From contig JAHIRD010000032.1 in assembly GCA_018818835.1 (NCBI GenBank), positions 1 through 44,194 of the forward strand: a DNA stretch of 44,194 bases, in the 5' to 3' direction. Position numbers and translations under genes: made by a program. Position 1 is the stretch's first letter; the number at the start of each line of letters is the position of its first letter. Source of the DNA: Pseudomonadota bacterium (GTDB lineage: Bacteria; Desulfobacterota; Desulfobacteria; Desulfobacterales; Desulfolunaceae). Below, piece after piece: positions 34,183-43,310 of this stretch. Below the pieces are notes generated by a model. The model saw only the letters and a program-made list of their open reading frames with translations, made no database searches and had not been told where the DNA came from.

Positions 34183-34238
34183 CTTAGTCTGTTGTTCATC
34201 CGATAACCGTGTATCATCAGATAAAAGGAAGTTCCTGT

Positions 34239-35411
34239 ATGAGTGCAGCAGAAGACAGCGGACATGTTTATATTCTTCACTATAAAGACAAAGAGATTTT
34301 TCTAACCGGAACGGCCCATGTGTCCCGTGAAAGTGTGGATCTTGTGGAAAAAGTGATCCGGGAGGAAAAACCGGACACGGTCTGCGTGGAATTATGCGAA
34401 TCACGCTATCATGCAGTCACGCAAAAAGATCGGTGGCAGGAGATGGATATTGTTAAGGTCATCCGGGAAAAAAAATCCTTTCTTCTTTTGTCTAACCTTC
34501 TTCTGGCCTCCTTCCAGAAAAAAATTGCCGACAAATTCGGTGTTCGGCCGGGCGAAGAGATGATCAAGGCCATTGATACGGCCAAGGAAACCGGAGCCCA
34601 TGTTCATCTGGCTGACCGTGAAATAAATGTGACCCTGTCACGGACCTGGCGCTCCATGGGGTTTTTGAGCAAAATGAAGCTGATGTTCCAGCTGCTCCTT
34701 TCCCTGGGCAACACCGATGAAATCGAAGAAGAGGACATCGAGCGCATGAAAAAGGAAGATGTTCTCCAGACTGTTCTGGCTGATGTGGAAAAATCCCACC
34801 CCATCATCCGGAAGATTCTGATCGATGAAAGGGATCAGTATCTTTGCGAAAAAATCAGGACCGCCCCCGGGCAAAGAATCGTGGCCGTGGTGGGTGCCGG
34901 TCATGTCCCGGGCATCCAGAAATATTTGAATCAGGATATTGATATCCAGGCCCTTGAACAACTGCCTCCCAAAGGAAAGATGGGCTCTGTGTTAAAATGG
35001 CTGATTCCCCTGGCCATCTTCGCCCTCATCGCCGGAGGCTTTTTTTTTAAAGGCTCCCATGCCGGGACCCAGATGGTGGGTTGGTGGGTGGCGGCCAATG
35101 GGATTCTTGCAGGTCTGGGTGCGGTGATCGCCTTTGCCCATCCCCTGACCATTCTCTCGGCGGTGATCGCAGCCCCCATCACATCTCTGAACCCCATGGT
35201 GGCCGCAGGCTGGGTGTCCGGCCTTACCGAAGCCTATGTCAGACGGCCCAAGGTCCGTGATCTGGAACAATTACCTGAGGATATTCTATCGATCAGAGGG
35301 TTCTGGAGAAACAAGGTGACGCGTATCCTTCTGGTGGTGGTCTTCACCAATCTGGGCAGCACCTTCGGCACCTTTGTCGCCCTGCCCCTCATGTACAAAG
35401 TCATCGGATAA
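34239..35411 (+). CDS. TraB/PrgY family membrane protein (Tiki-fold)
   Basis: 390 residues. The N-terminal domain (about 10-225) has the two motifs of the TraB/GumN/Tiki superfamily: IFLTGTAHVSRES near 20-32 and, near 217, VVGAGHVPGIQKYL, with ADREINVTL between them. The C-terminal third has several hydrophobic helices (WLIPLAIFALIAGGFFF, LAGLGAVIAFAHPLTILSAV and VVVFTNLGSTFGTFVALPL), so it sits in the membrane. PrgY/TraB limits pheromone signalling in Enterococcus. Tiki proteins are metalloproteases, so a peptidase role is possible but unproven. AAAGGAAG precedes the ATG at 34239; the longer frame from GTG at 34209 contains this SD. The caspase gene follows 42 nt later. Confidence 0.9.
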   Translation: MSAAEDSGHVYILHYKDKEIFLTGTAHVSRESVDLVEKVIREEKPDTVCVELCESRYHAVTQKDRWQEMDIVKVIREKKSFLLLSNLLLASFQKKIADKFGVRPGEEMIKAIDTAKETGAHVHLADREINVTLSRTWRSMGFLSKMKLMFQLLLSLGNTDEIEEEDIERMKKEDVLQTVLADVEKSHPIIRKILIDERDQYLCEKIRTAPGQRIVAVVGAGHVPGIQKYLNQDIDIQALEQLPPKGKMGSVLKWLIPLAIFALIAGGFFFKGSHAGTQMVGWWVAANGILAGLGAVIAFAHPLTILSAVIAAPITSLNPMVAAGWVSGLTEAYVRRPKVRDLEQLPEDILSIRGFWRNKVTRILLVVVFTNLGSTFGTFVALPLMYKVIG

Positions 35412-35453
35412 CGGATTTTAGAAATTGGTTGGTAGTAAAGGAGAAGGTCGTTA

Positions 35454-38111
35454 ATGATAATTAAACGTATGATAGTATTCTTGTGTTTGACTTTATTACC
35501 GTTTTTTTCAGCAAATGACTTATCCGCCGAAATGCAAAGCAGAGCAATCAAAGTTGTCGTCAAGAATGATAACGGTTCAATAGACAGGGTTGACTTGTAT
35601 GATAAAATGGTGGCCGTCATCATAGGCGTGGACCTGTACAAGAACCTACCTTCACAATATCATCTCAACTATGCTGTTTCCGACGCCAGGGGCGTGGAAA
35701 AAACACTCAAGGAAAGATACAACGTTAGCCGCATCATCGGGCTTTATAATCAGGACGCAAACAGGGAAAATATAATGAAGGTTCTGCTTGGTGAACTTTC
35801 AACCCTGGACCCCGACGCAGGTGTCATTGTTTATTTTGCAGGGCACGGGATAACCCGTTCAACTCAACAGGGTAAACTCGGCTATCTCATCCCGTATGAC
35901 GGTTCGTTAGAAGGCAATGAAATGTATAAAAATATTTCAATGCAGCAAATCAAATCTGACATAAGCCCATTAATTCCATCCAAGCATGTTCTTTATATCA
36001 TTGATGCCTGTTTTGGGGGCCTGCTTCTTGGTCAAAGAGCGGCGGGGCTCAAACCATCCCACGACATGGCGTATTTAAGGGAAATAACGCGGGAGCCGGT
36101 CCGGCAGATAATAACAGCCGGGGGGGAAAATGAAGCTGTGCTTGATGGAGGCCTATACGGTCACTCGGTTTTCACAGGTCGCCTTATCGAAGCCTTGGAA
36201 ATGAACAATGATTTTATCACCGCTAAGGAGCTAGGTGTTTCACTTCAAAGAAAAGTATTTAGCGATGCCGCATCTAACGGTCATAAGCAACGGCCCCAAG
36301 TTGGTGAGATTTACGGCACCGGAGATTTTGTTTTCATACCCGACGTTGAAAAGCTTAGAAAGGACGTTGACAATGAGGTAGCTCAACTTGAATCCGAAAT
36401 GAACAAACTGAAAAAGCTCAAGGAGGATGCCGAAAAGAGAAAAAACAAAGCGGAATTGAGAGAGATCGAACGCCAGCACCTTCTGAAGGCGGCAGCCCTT
36501 AAACAGGCCAAACGTCGGAAAGAGACATCGCTTAAAGAAGCCGAGTTAAGACGGAAAATGGATGAAGACGAAAAAATCAATGCGATGGAAATGAAAAAGC
36601 GTGATGAAGAACGTGAAAAAAGGCTCGCGTATCTAAAGGGCCAAACAAACAAGATAAGAATGGATATAGGCAGCCCCATTGAAGCCTTGGGCATGGAAAA
36701 CGCCAGAGATGAGCTCATGCGGTTGAATAATATAATCGAGAAACTTGAAAATGATTACCAGTTTGAGTTTACAAGCCAGATAGCACCAATAAAAAAATAC
36801 TATGGTGACGCGATTAACAAAATCAAAGCTGTCCCGCCAAGGGATGAAATGTTTGAAAGTAAAGCCGACTATAACCTCAAGTTAAAAAATGCAAATGACA
36901 AAGTCGACTTACTAAAAAAAGAACTTTTACGAAAACAAGACGCCATCTATACGGAACTGAATGCTGATTTAATAGAAAAGAAAGACTCTCTTATCAACCA
37001 AAAAGAGGCTATTATTGCCCAGAATTTTCCAGTTGATCAAGATGATATAAAATGGACGTTCAATAAATATGATATTGAGAAGGAAAAATTCAGCATTTCT
37101 CTGGAAATAAAAGGTTTAAAAACGTATGTGCATATTCCAATCCCCAAGGCAAATGCAAAAGAATACTATCATAATCCAGACCTGTTGGTGGCAAAAGCCA
37201 CACTGAGCTTAAACGGTAAAGGCGAGGTCTCCCCAAACAGTTTTTCACTGCTCGGGCCTGGAGGAGAGGAGTACAAATCCGCTAATTTATCAAAAAATTA
37301 TAAATTCATTAAATTGACGATTGACTCTGGTTTTAACATGGAAGAAGTCCAACTGGCCGAGATTGAATTTTTGCAGGAAGGGGCAAAGATACCTGTCATC
37401 GTTGAGTCCTATTCCTCCGAGTACTATGATAAAAGATGGAGCCATAATAAGATAATTGACGGCAATACCGATTCATCTTGGGCCAACGGTGATTCCGATG
37501 ACAACAATTACCCCCACTGGTTTATCCTGTCCGTGCCTGATAACGCAAGCTGCTCATTTGACAGTGTACGTCTTTATACCGGGACTCAAAGAGGCCATAC
37601 ATATCGGCTGTCGGCCTTCAGCCTTTATGGCTCTTCTGACAAAAATGAATGGTCACATCTTTTAACCGGGAAACTTGACAAAAATGCTCCGAATAATTGG
37701 GAGACTTTTTACCCTGATCCGAAAGGATCCTCAGAAAAAAAGACCACCGGGTTGCTGGCCCCGGAGAAAAACGCGCTTTTTGAAAGCGGTTTAGCGGGGA
37801 CGTGGGAAGGGCGTGGCTGCCAGGGTAGCGGTAGCTGCTGGACCATTAAAATTAATATACCGCCATATGATTCAAAGGATTCGGTAGGCGGCACGATTGA
37901 ATATCCGTCCCTGCGCTGTAAAGCACGGCTGGAGTTTGTTCGATGGGAAAACGCCACCGCCGTGTTCCGGGAAAGATATACCAAAAAAGGCAATTGCGTT
38001 GATAATGGCTGGCTATTCTTAACTCCAAAAGATACTGACACGTTGGATTATGCCTGGGCATGGCCAGATGGAAGAAAAGATGCTTATACCGAAGTGGCCT
38101 TGATAAAATAG
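35454..38111 (+). CDS. Secreted caspase-like protease (peptidase C14) with coiled coil and discoidin-like region
   Basis: 885 residues. A signal peptide (about 1-25) is followed by a caspase-hemoglobinase fold (about 50-300) opening MVAVIIGVDLYKNLP. The catalytic His131 lies in VYFAGHG and Cys186 in IIDACFGG, both intact. A highly charged coiled coil (about 305-530) follows, then an all-beta region with SYSSEYYDKRWSHNKIIDGN and DSVRLYTGTQ (about 645-750), like F5/8-type C (discoidin) or NPCBM carbohydrate-binding modules, and a C-terminal domain with paired cysteines (GCQGSGSCW). Bacterial orthocaspases cleave after Arg or Lys and appear in stress and defence contexts. This one should act outside the cytoplasm. 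The gene looks AT-richer than its neighbours, possibly a sign of transfer. Confidence 0.87.
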   Translation: MIIKRMIVFLCLTLLPFFSANDLSAEMQSRAIKVVVKNDNGSIDRVDLYDKMVAVIIGVDLYKNLPSQYHLNYAVSDARGVEKTLKERYNVSRIIGLYNQDANRENIMKVLLGELSTLDPDAGVIVYFAGHGITRSTQQGKLGYLIPYDGSLEGNEMYKNISMQQIKSDISPLIPSKHVLYIIDACFGGLLLGQRAAGLKPSHDMAYLREITREPVRQIITAGGENEAVLDGGLYGHSVFTGRLIEALEMNNDFITAKELGVSLQRKVFSDAASNGHKQRPQVGEIYGTGDFVFIPDVEKLRKDVDNEVAQLESEMNKLKKLKEDAEKRKNKAELREIERQHLLKAAALKQAKRRKETSLKEAELRRKMDEDEKINAMEMKKRDEEREKRLAYLKGQTNKIRMDIGSPIEALGMENARDELMRLNNIIEKLENDYQFEFTSQIAPIKKYYGDAINKIKAVPPRDEMFESKADYNLKLKNANDKVDLLKKELLRKQDAIYTELNADLIEKKDSLINQKEAIIAQNFPVDQDDIKWTFNKYDIEKEKFSISLEIKGLKTYVHIPIPKANAKEYYHNPDLLVAKATLSLNGKGEVSPNSFSLLGPGGEEYKSANLSKNYKFIKLTIDSGFNMEEVQLAEIEFLQEGAKIPVIVESYSSEYYDKRWSHNKIIDGNTDSSWANGDSDDNNYPHWFILSVPDNASCSFDSVRLYTGTQRGHTYRLSAFSLYGSSDKNEWSHLLTGKLDKNAPNNWETFYPDPKGSSEKKTTGLLAPEKNALFESGLAGTWEGRGCQGSGSCWTIKINIPPYDSKDSVGGTIEYPSLRCKARLEFVRWENATAVFRERYTKKGNCVDNGWLFLTPKDTDTLDYAWAWPDGRKDAYTEVALIK

Positions 38112-38144
38112 CCCTCATAAATACAGTTATTTAAAAAAACAGAG

Positions 38145-40328
38145 TCATTTTGCCCCACCACGGGTGCTTTCCACCCCATGCTTCATCATCTTTGTGAAAA
38201 GGGTCTTGCGATTAATCCCGAGAGCCTCAGCAGCCTTTCCGCGATGCCACTGGTATTTGCTAAGCGTTTTTTTGATGATCTCTTTTTCATATAAGTCCAG
38301 CATGATGGACAAATGCTGGTCGCCCTGCATGGGGGAGATGTGGAGGGGGTTCTGTTTTGTCCGGGGTGAACCACTAAAATCAATCTTCTTCATAGAAATG
38401 TAGCGGTGGACCACATTCTGAAGTTCCCTGACATTTCCGGGCCAGTCGTAATCGAGAAATTGATCAATCAGAATTCGCTCGACATCCTTATTGGAATCAC
38501 CATGCATTTTCATAAAATGATCAATCAGGAGGGGTATGTCCTCTTTCCGATCTCTCAGGGGTGGAAGATGGATCGGTATGATATGGATGCGATAAAAAAA
38601 GTCTTCTCTTATTGATCCTTCTTTAATCAATTCCCTTAAGTTGCTGTTCGTTGCCGCAATAATTCTCACATTCGTCTTTTTACTGGCATTGCTCCCAAGG
38701 GGAATGTAGTCACCACTGTCGATGATCCGAAGGAGTTTGACCTGCATACTCAGATTGATTTCTCCCACTTCATCCAAAAAAAGGGTTCCCCCATCGGCAA
38801 AATCAAGATATCCCGGCTTGTCGGTATAGGCCCCGGTGAATGCCCCCTTTTTATATCCAAAAAATTCACTTTCAATGATATTTTCCGGAATGGCGCCACA
38901 ATTGACGGCAACAAACATATGTTTTTTTCGGCTGCTCATTTGATGAATTTCACGGGCAACGAGCTCTTTCCCCGTTCCGGATTCTCCGTAGAGAACGACA
39001 TTTGCATTGGTTTCCGCTGCATTGACAATGGATTCATACATGTCCTGCATCACGTGACATTTGCCGATGATATTGCCGAATCGATACCGTTCTTTCATGG
39101 AAGACCGGAGCAGTATGTTTTCTTTCTGAAGCTGTGCACTACTTTCCAGCAGATTGACTTCGACCTGTTTCCGCGACGTGATATCGGTAAACGAAACAAC
39201 CTTTTGATCCGTGCCGGATATAGTCCCCACCTTCATAATCATGTCAAACAAATCGCCATGATGGCTGATAATCCGACATTCCATCTCAAAGGATGAGGCG
39301 TTTTTCAGATCGAAAAAACGGTTGATTTCGCTTTGTTTTGTGTCTTTTACAATGATTTGGGGAAGAGTCATCTTGCCCTGGATGTCACCTTTCCTGTAAC
39401 CCACCAATTCTTCAAATTTGACGTTGACCATGGAAATGAGCAAATCATTTTCCAAAATAATTGTAGGCAGACCCGTATTTTCAAAGACACTCCGATAGCG
39501 GGTTTCACTGATCTCAAGGGATTTTTTCGCCGCTATTTCCGCGGTGACCTCCCTTGCCAGGATCCTTATGGCAACCGGTTTCTCATCCTCGTACACCAAA
39601 ACTTGATTAAACTCAAAACTTCGCTCTTCACCATCCTTTAATTTGATGTGTTCAATACCCTTTAATTTCCCTTGATTTATCACCTCTTTGAGATTACGTT
39701 TCATGATATGCTTTAAATCATCATGCAGGAAATCCATGATGTTTAATCCCAAAAGTTCGCTTTCGGAAATATTGAACTCCTCATTATGAATTGTACTGTG
39801 TGTTATACTGGATTCAATAATATTGCACTCAAGATCACACAGGACCCAGAACTCCCATGTATTCCGGAATATATCACGCCATTTTTGCTCTGCCCTGAGG
39901 AGTTTCTTCTGAAGGGCTTGCCGATCTGAGAGGTCGGCAATCATTCCGATGATTCCGGTGAAGGAGTTGTTTTCAAACATGTGATGGGTGTGTAACAGAA
40001 CTGAAAACGTGCTGCCATCATCCTTCAAAGCGGTGTATTCTTGAATCAGGTCATCGCGGCAGTTTAAATTTTTTTTAAGGCGAACGGTCTGTTCCGGGAC
40101 AAAAAACATGTCCAGTGTAAACCCACCCGATGTCGAAACAGGGGAACATCCAAATATTTTAATTCCAGCCTGATTCAAAAAAACAACCGTCCCGTTTGTA
40201 TCGGTTACGAAGACCGTTTCAGGCAGCAGGTTTGCCAATGCAAAAAATTTCGGGTCATCATGTATACTCGGATTATTCCCTGAATTGGTGTTTGTATTCA
40301 CATCGCTTGTTTTTTTTTGATTAAGCAT
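38145..40328 (-). CDS. PAS-containing sigma-54-dependent Fis-type activator
   Basis: 727 residues. Three PAS domains (about 28-145, 150-270 and 275-395) precede an AAA+ sigma-54 activation domain with Walker A GESGTGKE near 446, the sigma-54 contact loop GAFTGA near 493, and Walker B in GGTLFLDEVGEI. A Fis-type helix-turn-helix ends the protein (HRGKAAEALGINRKTLFTKM). There is no receiver, so the PAS domains sense the signal. It activates transcription from -24/-12 promoters, but no convincing site (TGGCAC-N5-TTGCW) was seen in the window. GGGGA before the ATG at 40328 sets the start; a longer frame to 40394 exists. The targets are unknown. Confidence 0.93.
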   Translation of the reverse strand: MLNQKKTSDVNTNTNSGNNPSIHDDPKFFALANLLPETVFVTDTNGTVVFLNQAGIKIFGCSPVSTSGGFTLDMFFVPEQTVRLKKNLNCRDDLIQEYTALKDDGSTFSVLLHTHHMFENNSFTGIIGMIADLSDRQALQKKLLRAEQKWRDIFRNTWEFWVLCDLECNIIESSITHSTIHNEEFNISESELLGLNIMDFLHDDLKHIMKRNLKEVINQGKLKGIEHIKLKDGEERSFEFNQVLVYEDEKPVAIRILAREVTAEIAAKKSLEISETRYRSVFENTGLPTIILENDLLISMVNVKFEELVGYRKGDIQGKMTLPQIIVKDTKQSEINRFFDLKNASSFEMECRIISHHGDLFDMIMKVGTISGTDQKVVSFTDITSRKQVEVNLLESSAQLQKENILLRSSMKERYRFGNIIGKCHVMQDMYESIVNAAETNANVVLYGESGTGKELVAREIHQMSSRKKHMFVAVNCGAIPENIIESEFFGYKKGAFTGAYTDKPGYLDFADGGTLFLDEVGEINLSMQVKLLRIIDSGDYIPLGSNASKKTNVRIIAATNSNLRELIKEGSIREDFFYRIHIIPIHLPPLRDRKEDIPLLIDHFMKMHGDSNKDVERILIDQFLDYDWPGNVRELQNVVHRYISMKKIDFSGSPRTKQNPLHISPMQGDQHLSIMLDLYEKEIIKKTLSKYQWHRGKAAEALGINRKTLFTKMMKHGVESTRGGAK

Positions 40329-40927
40329 ATTTCCCCATCGCCTGCATCTCTTTCCCTTATGGAAACAATTCCCTCGTATTGCATATAAAGACAATCGAGT
40401 TCAGTTTCTAAATTTCGCATATGCCAGAACCCAAAGGACATCACACCGAATTATTGATAGATTTAATGACGTGCCCGCAACCATCTGAGTATCTTTTGTA
40501 TTTTGATTTGGCCCATTTCGATAACATCATTTCATCAGGATTTGTCAAGAATTATTGTAGCGGCCGTGAATAATAAACCGCTTTGCCCGATAAATCGGGC
40601 CGGGCTGGTCCAGGGTGATGCGGGTGCTTTTTATGCCCCCCCGTTCTTACCATCTGGGAATAACAGTGATATAGCTTCGGGGTCCGCTTCTTTTTATAAA
40701 CTCAATGGCCTCTTTCTTTAAGGAAGGGTTTTTGAATAAGATTCCTGAACGTTTAGGGATAACCATTTATCAGGGCAGTCGATTACACATGCATACTGGG
40801 GCCAAACCGACTCGCCATGCCTGTTGTTTTGGCATCAACATACTAAAACCACTGATAAATACAAGTATGTGGCCGTTTTGCCCCATTGTGGGGATTTTCA
40901 ACCCCAGGAATCGTGATCTTTATTTTC
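40329..40927. other. 599-bp gap with possible decayed coding and structured elements
   Basis: No intact gene was seen. A near-perfect hairpin GCCCGAT-AA-ATCGGGC lies at 40585-40600. On the minus strand 40647-40834 gives two protein-like pieces in different frames (KKEAIEFIKRSGPRSYITVI and GESVWPQYACVIDCPDKWLS), as if one gene had suffered a frameshift, though this may be chance. At 40877-40910 the DNA resembles the last codons of the sigma-54 activator gene. Promoters for the activator should lie at the left edge. Confidence 0.4.
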
Positions 40928-41476
40928 TTAAAGCGTTTTCATACACTCGCCCGTAACATCAACCATGATTTTATATTGTCGACTCATATGGTAACCGATT
41001 TCTGCGCCGGTCTGTGAATAGAACCTGCTAAAAAGCCCGATGCCCATTTTTTCATAGTCTTCGTAGCGCATGACTCTGATCTCACTGCGCTCCTTGAATA
41101 CGGAGCAGATTAAAAAACAGATATTGGCGCCCTGCTTCATGAGATAGGGGCTTCCGGTCTCATAGCTTTTCAGAACATAATCCACGGCAAACCAGCTTTC
41201 CGGAACCTTGTTGGTGATACTTGTCAGCAAGTCCGAAATATACGTGCCGCAGAGAAAAAAGCCCGTATCAATAAAACTGTTTTTGATCAGGATATCCGAT
41301 ATTTTTGACTCAAAAAAAAGTTTCATCTTTTTAAGTCCGGAAATATGAATAAAATCGCCTTCTTCGGGCTCCTGTTTCCTCAAAGAAACAGCACGTCGAA
41401 GAAAGCCTGTCAGGTCATTTTCACTCTGTTTGCTTCTGCGGTCCGTTTGATGTCTGAATTTTATGATCTGTGCCAT
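40928..41476 (-). CDS. Conserved-looking hypothetical protein (182 aa)
   Basis: I do not recognise this protein. The first 40 residues are basic and polar (MAQIIKFRHQTDRRSKQ). From about 75 it is mixed alpha/beta with several aromatic residues and cysteines (FFLCGTYISDLLTSITNKVP, GANICFLICSVFKE) and ends MVDVTGECMKTL. There is no signal peptide, transmembrane helix or metal motif. GGGGAGG 8 nt before the ATG is a strong SD, so it is a real gene. It lies between the sigma-54 activator (600 bp downstream on the same strand) and the terminator of the EFR1 gene, so it has its own promoter somewhere in 41477-41599. Confidence 0.75.
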   Translation of the reverse strand: MAQIIKFRHQTDRRSKQSENDLTGFLRRAVSLRKQEPEEGDFIHISGLKKMKLFFESKISDILIKNSFIDTGFFLCGTYISDLLTSITNKVPESWFAVDYVLKSYETGSPYLMKQGANICFLICSVFKERSEIRVMRYEDYEKMGIGLFSRFYSQTGAEIGYHMSRQYKIMVDVTGECMKTL

Positions 41477-41599
41477 GTCCGCTGCCTCCCCGCTGAGTTA
41501 TAATGATATGCCCCGTATTTATAGTATCGTTAGTTCCGGGCAATTCGTTTAGAAATAAATTAAAACAGAGGAAGACCTTGAATAAAATTTAAGCGAAAA

Positions 41600-41645
41600 G
41601 ACACATCACAGGGCCCGGATCAGTGATCCTGGACCTGTTTGTGTC
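41600..41645 (-). terminator. Rho-independent terminator of the EFR1/slyD group
   Basis: A long hairpin is built of three paired blocks: GACACA/TGTGTC, ACAGG/CCTGT and GGATCA-G-TGATCC, with small bulges. It begins 12 nt after the EFR1 stop codon and is followed on the minus strand by a T-rich run (41599-41591). Confidence 0.8.
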
Positions 41646-41656
41646 TATGGCAGTGT

Positions 41657-42499
41657 TCATGGCATGAACATGCGGGTGCCTGGGGTTTCGCCGATGGTTT
41701 CGATGCGTGTTTGAATCATGGTTTCAACCTGGGTCAAGGGTACAGAAGGTTCAATGGCGCCTTCCGGGCATTCCTTCACGCAGGAAAAACAACCGAAACA
41801 CGAAGAAAGAAATTCGGGAAAAGGACTGAGGGCAATGGCCGAAACAGGACAGGTTTCAGCACAGAGACCGCACTGGGTGCAGGCGTCCTGATTGACACGT
41901 TTAGGCATGGGAACCAGGGGATCGTTGATTCTTTCCTTTATGCCCATGGCGAGTTCAGCGGGCTGGTAATCCAGAACGTCCGTATCCAAATCTGCCATCG
42001 TTCCGGCTTCAAACGATGCCATCAGATTTTCAAGAAGGTTCAAAAGAAGCTCCCGGTCTTTCCTGTCAGGATGTCCAAACCCTGCCGGGTTTTCAGACGA
42101 CCACATCATGGAATGAACTGCAAGGACCTTGGCAGCTCCAGCGAGCCGGAATCCCCGGGCGATAAGGCCCTGGCCCAGTTGCCAGAGGGCAAGGCCGCTG
42201 CATGCCTGGCCCCAGGTAACAAAGGGAACGGCAAAGGCCCCGTCGGATGTCAACCGGTCAACAAAGCCCATGACCGGGGGGATGGCCAGATCCTTGTACA
42301 CAGGAGAGCCCACAAAGACCAGGGTGTTTTTCCCGGCATCATGAAGGTGTTTCACAAACGGCCCGCTATCCCCTTTTTCACCGATATCAAGGGTTTCAAC
42401 CGGTACCCCGCGTCCTGAAAAATAATCCCTGATCATATGACCCACTGCCCGTGTTGATCCGGCCGGTGAACAGAAAACAATAAACACCTTCAATGACAT
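41657..42499 (-). CDS. EFR1 family ferredoxin (flavodoxin plus 2x[4Fe-4S])
   Basis: 280 residues. The N-terminal half (about 1-160) is a flavodoxin-like domain, with KVFIVFCSPAGSTRAVGHMI as the phosphate-binding loop and TLVFVGSPVYKDLAIPPVMG after it. The C-terminal half carries two ferredoxin motifs, CTQCGLCAETCP and CFGCFSCVKECP, each suited to a 4Fe-4S cluster. Such EFR1 proteins pass single electrons between FMN and FeS centres in anaerobes; the partner is not known. GGAGGG before the ATG at 42499 sets the start and excludes a four-residue longer form. It lies 47 nt after slyD and is probably cotranscribed. Confidence 0.93.
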   Translation of the reverse strand: MSLKVFIVFCSPAGSTRAVGHMIRDYFSGRGVPVETLDIGEKGDSGPFVKHLHDAGKNTLVFVGSPVYKDLAIPPVMGFVDRLTSDGAFAVPFVTWGQACSGLALWQLGQGLIARGFRLAGAAKVLAVHSMMWSSENPAGFGHPDRKDRELLLNLLENLMASFEAGTMADLDTDVLDYQPAELAMGIKERINDPLVPMPKRVNQDACTQCGLCAETCPVSAIALSPFPEFLSSCFGCFSCVKECPEGAIEPSVPLTQVETMIQTRIETIGETPGTRMFMP

Positions 42500-42514
42500 G
42501 GCTCCCTCCATTTA

Positions 42515-42535
42515 ATAAAAACCTTCTGTTTTTAT
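42515..42535 (-). other. Intercistronic hairpin between slyD and the EFR1 gene
   Basis: ATAAAAAC (42515-42522) and GTTTTTAT (42528-42535) pair perfectly over 8 bp with a 5-nt loop. It is AT-rich and lies just before the SD of the EFR1 gene, so it could tune RNA stability or translation. Confidence 0.5.
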
Positions 42536-42546
42536 CCTTTTAAAGG

Positions 42547-43065
42547 CTAACAGCAACCGGACGAACACCCACCGCTCTCACAGCCCGTCTCATCACAGCC
42601 ACATCCGCATTCGCCCTGGGGCTCCTGGGTGGCTGTTTTGCTGATACCCACCACTTCAATTTTAAATGTCAGGGATTCGCCAGCCAGGGGGTGGTTCATG
42701 TCCACAACGACTCGTTCGTCATTGGCTTCAACAATGTGAGCGGGAATCTGCTGACCGTCCGGTGTACTGAGCACGATGTGCTGACCTTCCTCAGGGTTCA
42801 TGTCCGGCGGGACCTCTTCCCGTGTAAATGTGTGCATATGCTCGTCACTCCGGTGGCCATAGGCATCATCCGGCTCAAGGGTAAAGGTCTTTTTTTCGTT
42901 CAAGGTCATCCCCATCAATGCCGACTCAAAGCCCTTGATCAATTGCCCTGCTCCCATCTGGACTTCCAGGGGCTGACGCCCTTCACTGGAATCAAACACA
43001 TCTCCGTTTCCGAGAGTCCCTTTATAATCAACACATACAAACACGCCGTTCACAACTATTTCCAT
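42547..43065 (-). CDS. slyD: FKBP-type peptidyl-prolyl isomerase, SlyD type
   Basis: 172 residues. The FKBP part has VDYKGTLGNGDVFDSSEGRQ and GAGQLIKGFESALMGMTLNE, interrupted by the insert-in-flap chaperone domain (KKTFTLEPDDAYGHRSDEHM, then the VPPDMNPEEGQ stretch) and closing with NHPLAGESLTFKIEVVGI. The C-terminal tail has seven cysteines in CGCGCDETGC and CSSGCC, replacing the His/Cys-rich nickel-binding tail of E. coli SlyD. It folds proteins and may deliver nickel to hydrogenases or other metalloenzymes. AAAGGAG 6 nt before the ATG sets the start. It heads the pair with the EFR1 ferredoxin gene. Confidence 0.95.
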   Translation of the reverse strand: MEIVVNGVFVCVDYKGTLGNGDVFDSSEGRQPLEVQMGAGQLIKGFESALMGMTLNEKKTFTLEPDDAYGHRSDEHMHTFTREEVPPDMNPEEGQHIVLSTPDGQQIPAHIVEANDERVVVDMNHPLAGESLTFKIEVVGISKTATQEPQGECGCGCDETGCESGGCSSGCC

Positions 43066-43310
43066 TCGAATCTCCTTTGGGTTATTTTTATAAGGTTCAT
43101 AATATGTGCAGTAATACAGCCCATGTCAAGAAAACGGGCAAATAAGTATGTCTTCAAAAGGATGGCAAATGGCTCGGCGGCCCACTGAAACGAACATCAC
43201 CGCCTGCGGACACAGGCTGATTTATTTTTTAACCACCCACTCGCCGGGCTCGCTGACGAAACGAAGGACACGAAGAAAAGCGACGGGACACGGCGGGCCT
43301 TGCCCTGGAA

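Noticed and set aside
40503-40956. Plus-strand frames of 72 and 83 codons in the 40329-40927 gap
   Set aside because: No SD, no protein-like pattern; the second overlaps the end of the 182-residue gene.
41639-42418. 259-codon frame antisense to the EFR1 gene
   Set aside because: It overlaps the terminator and a gene with two intact ferredoxin motifs.
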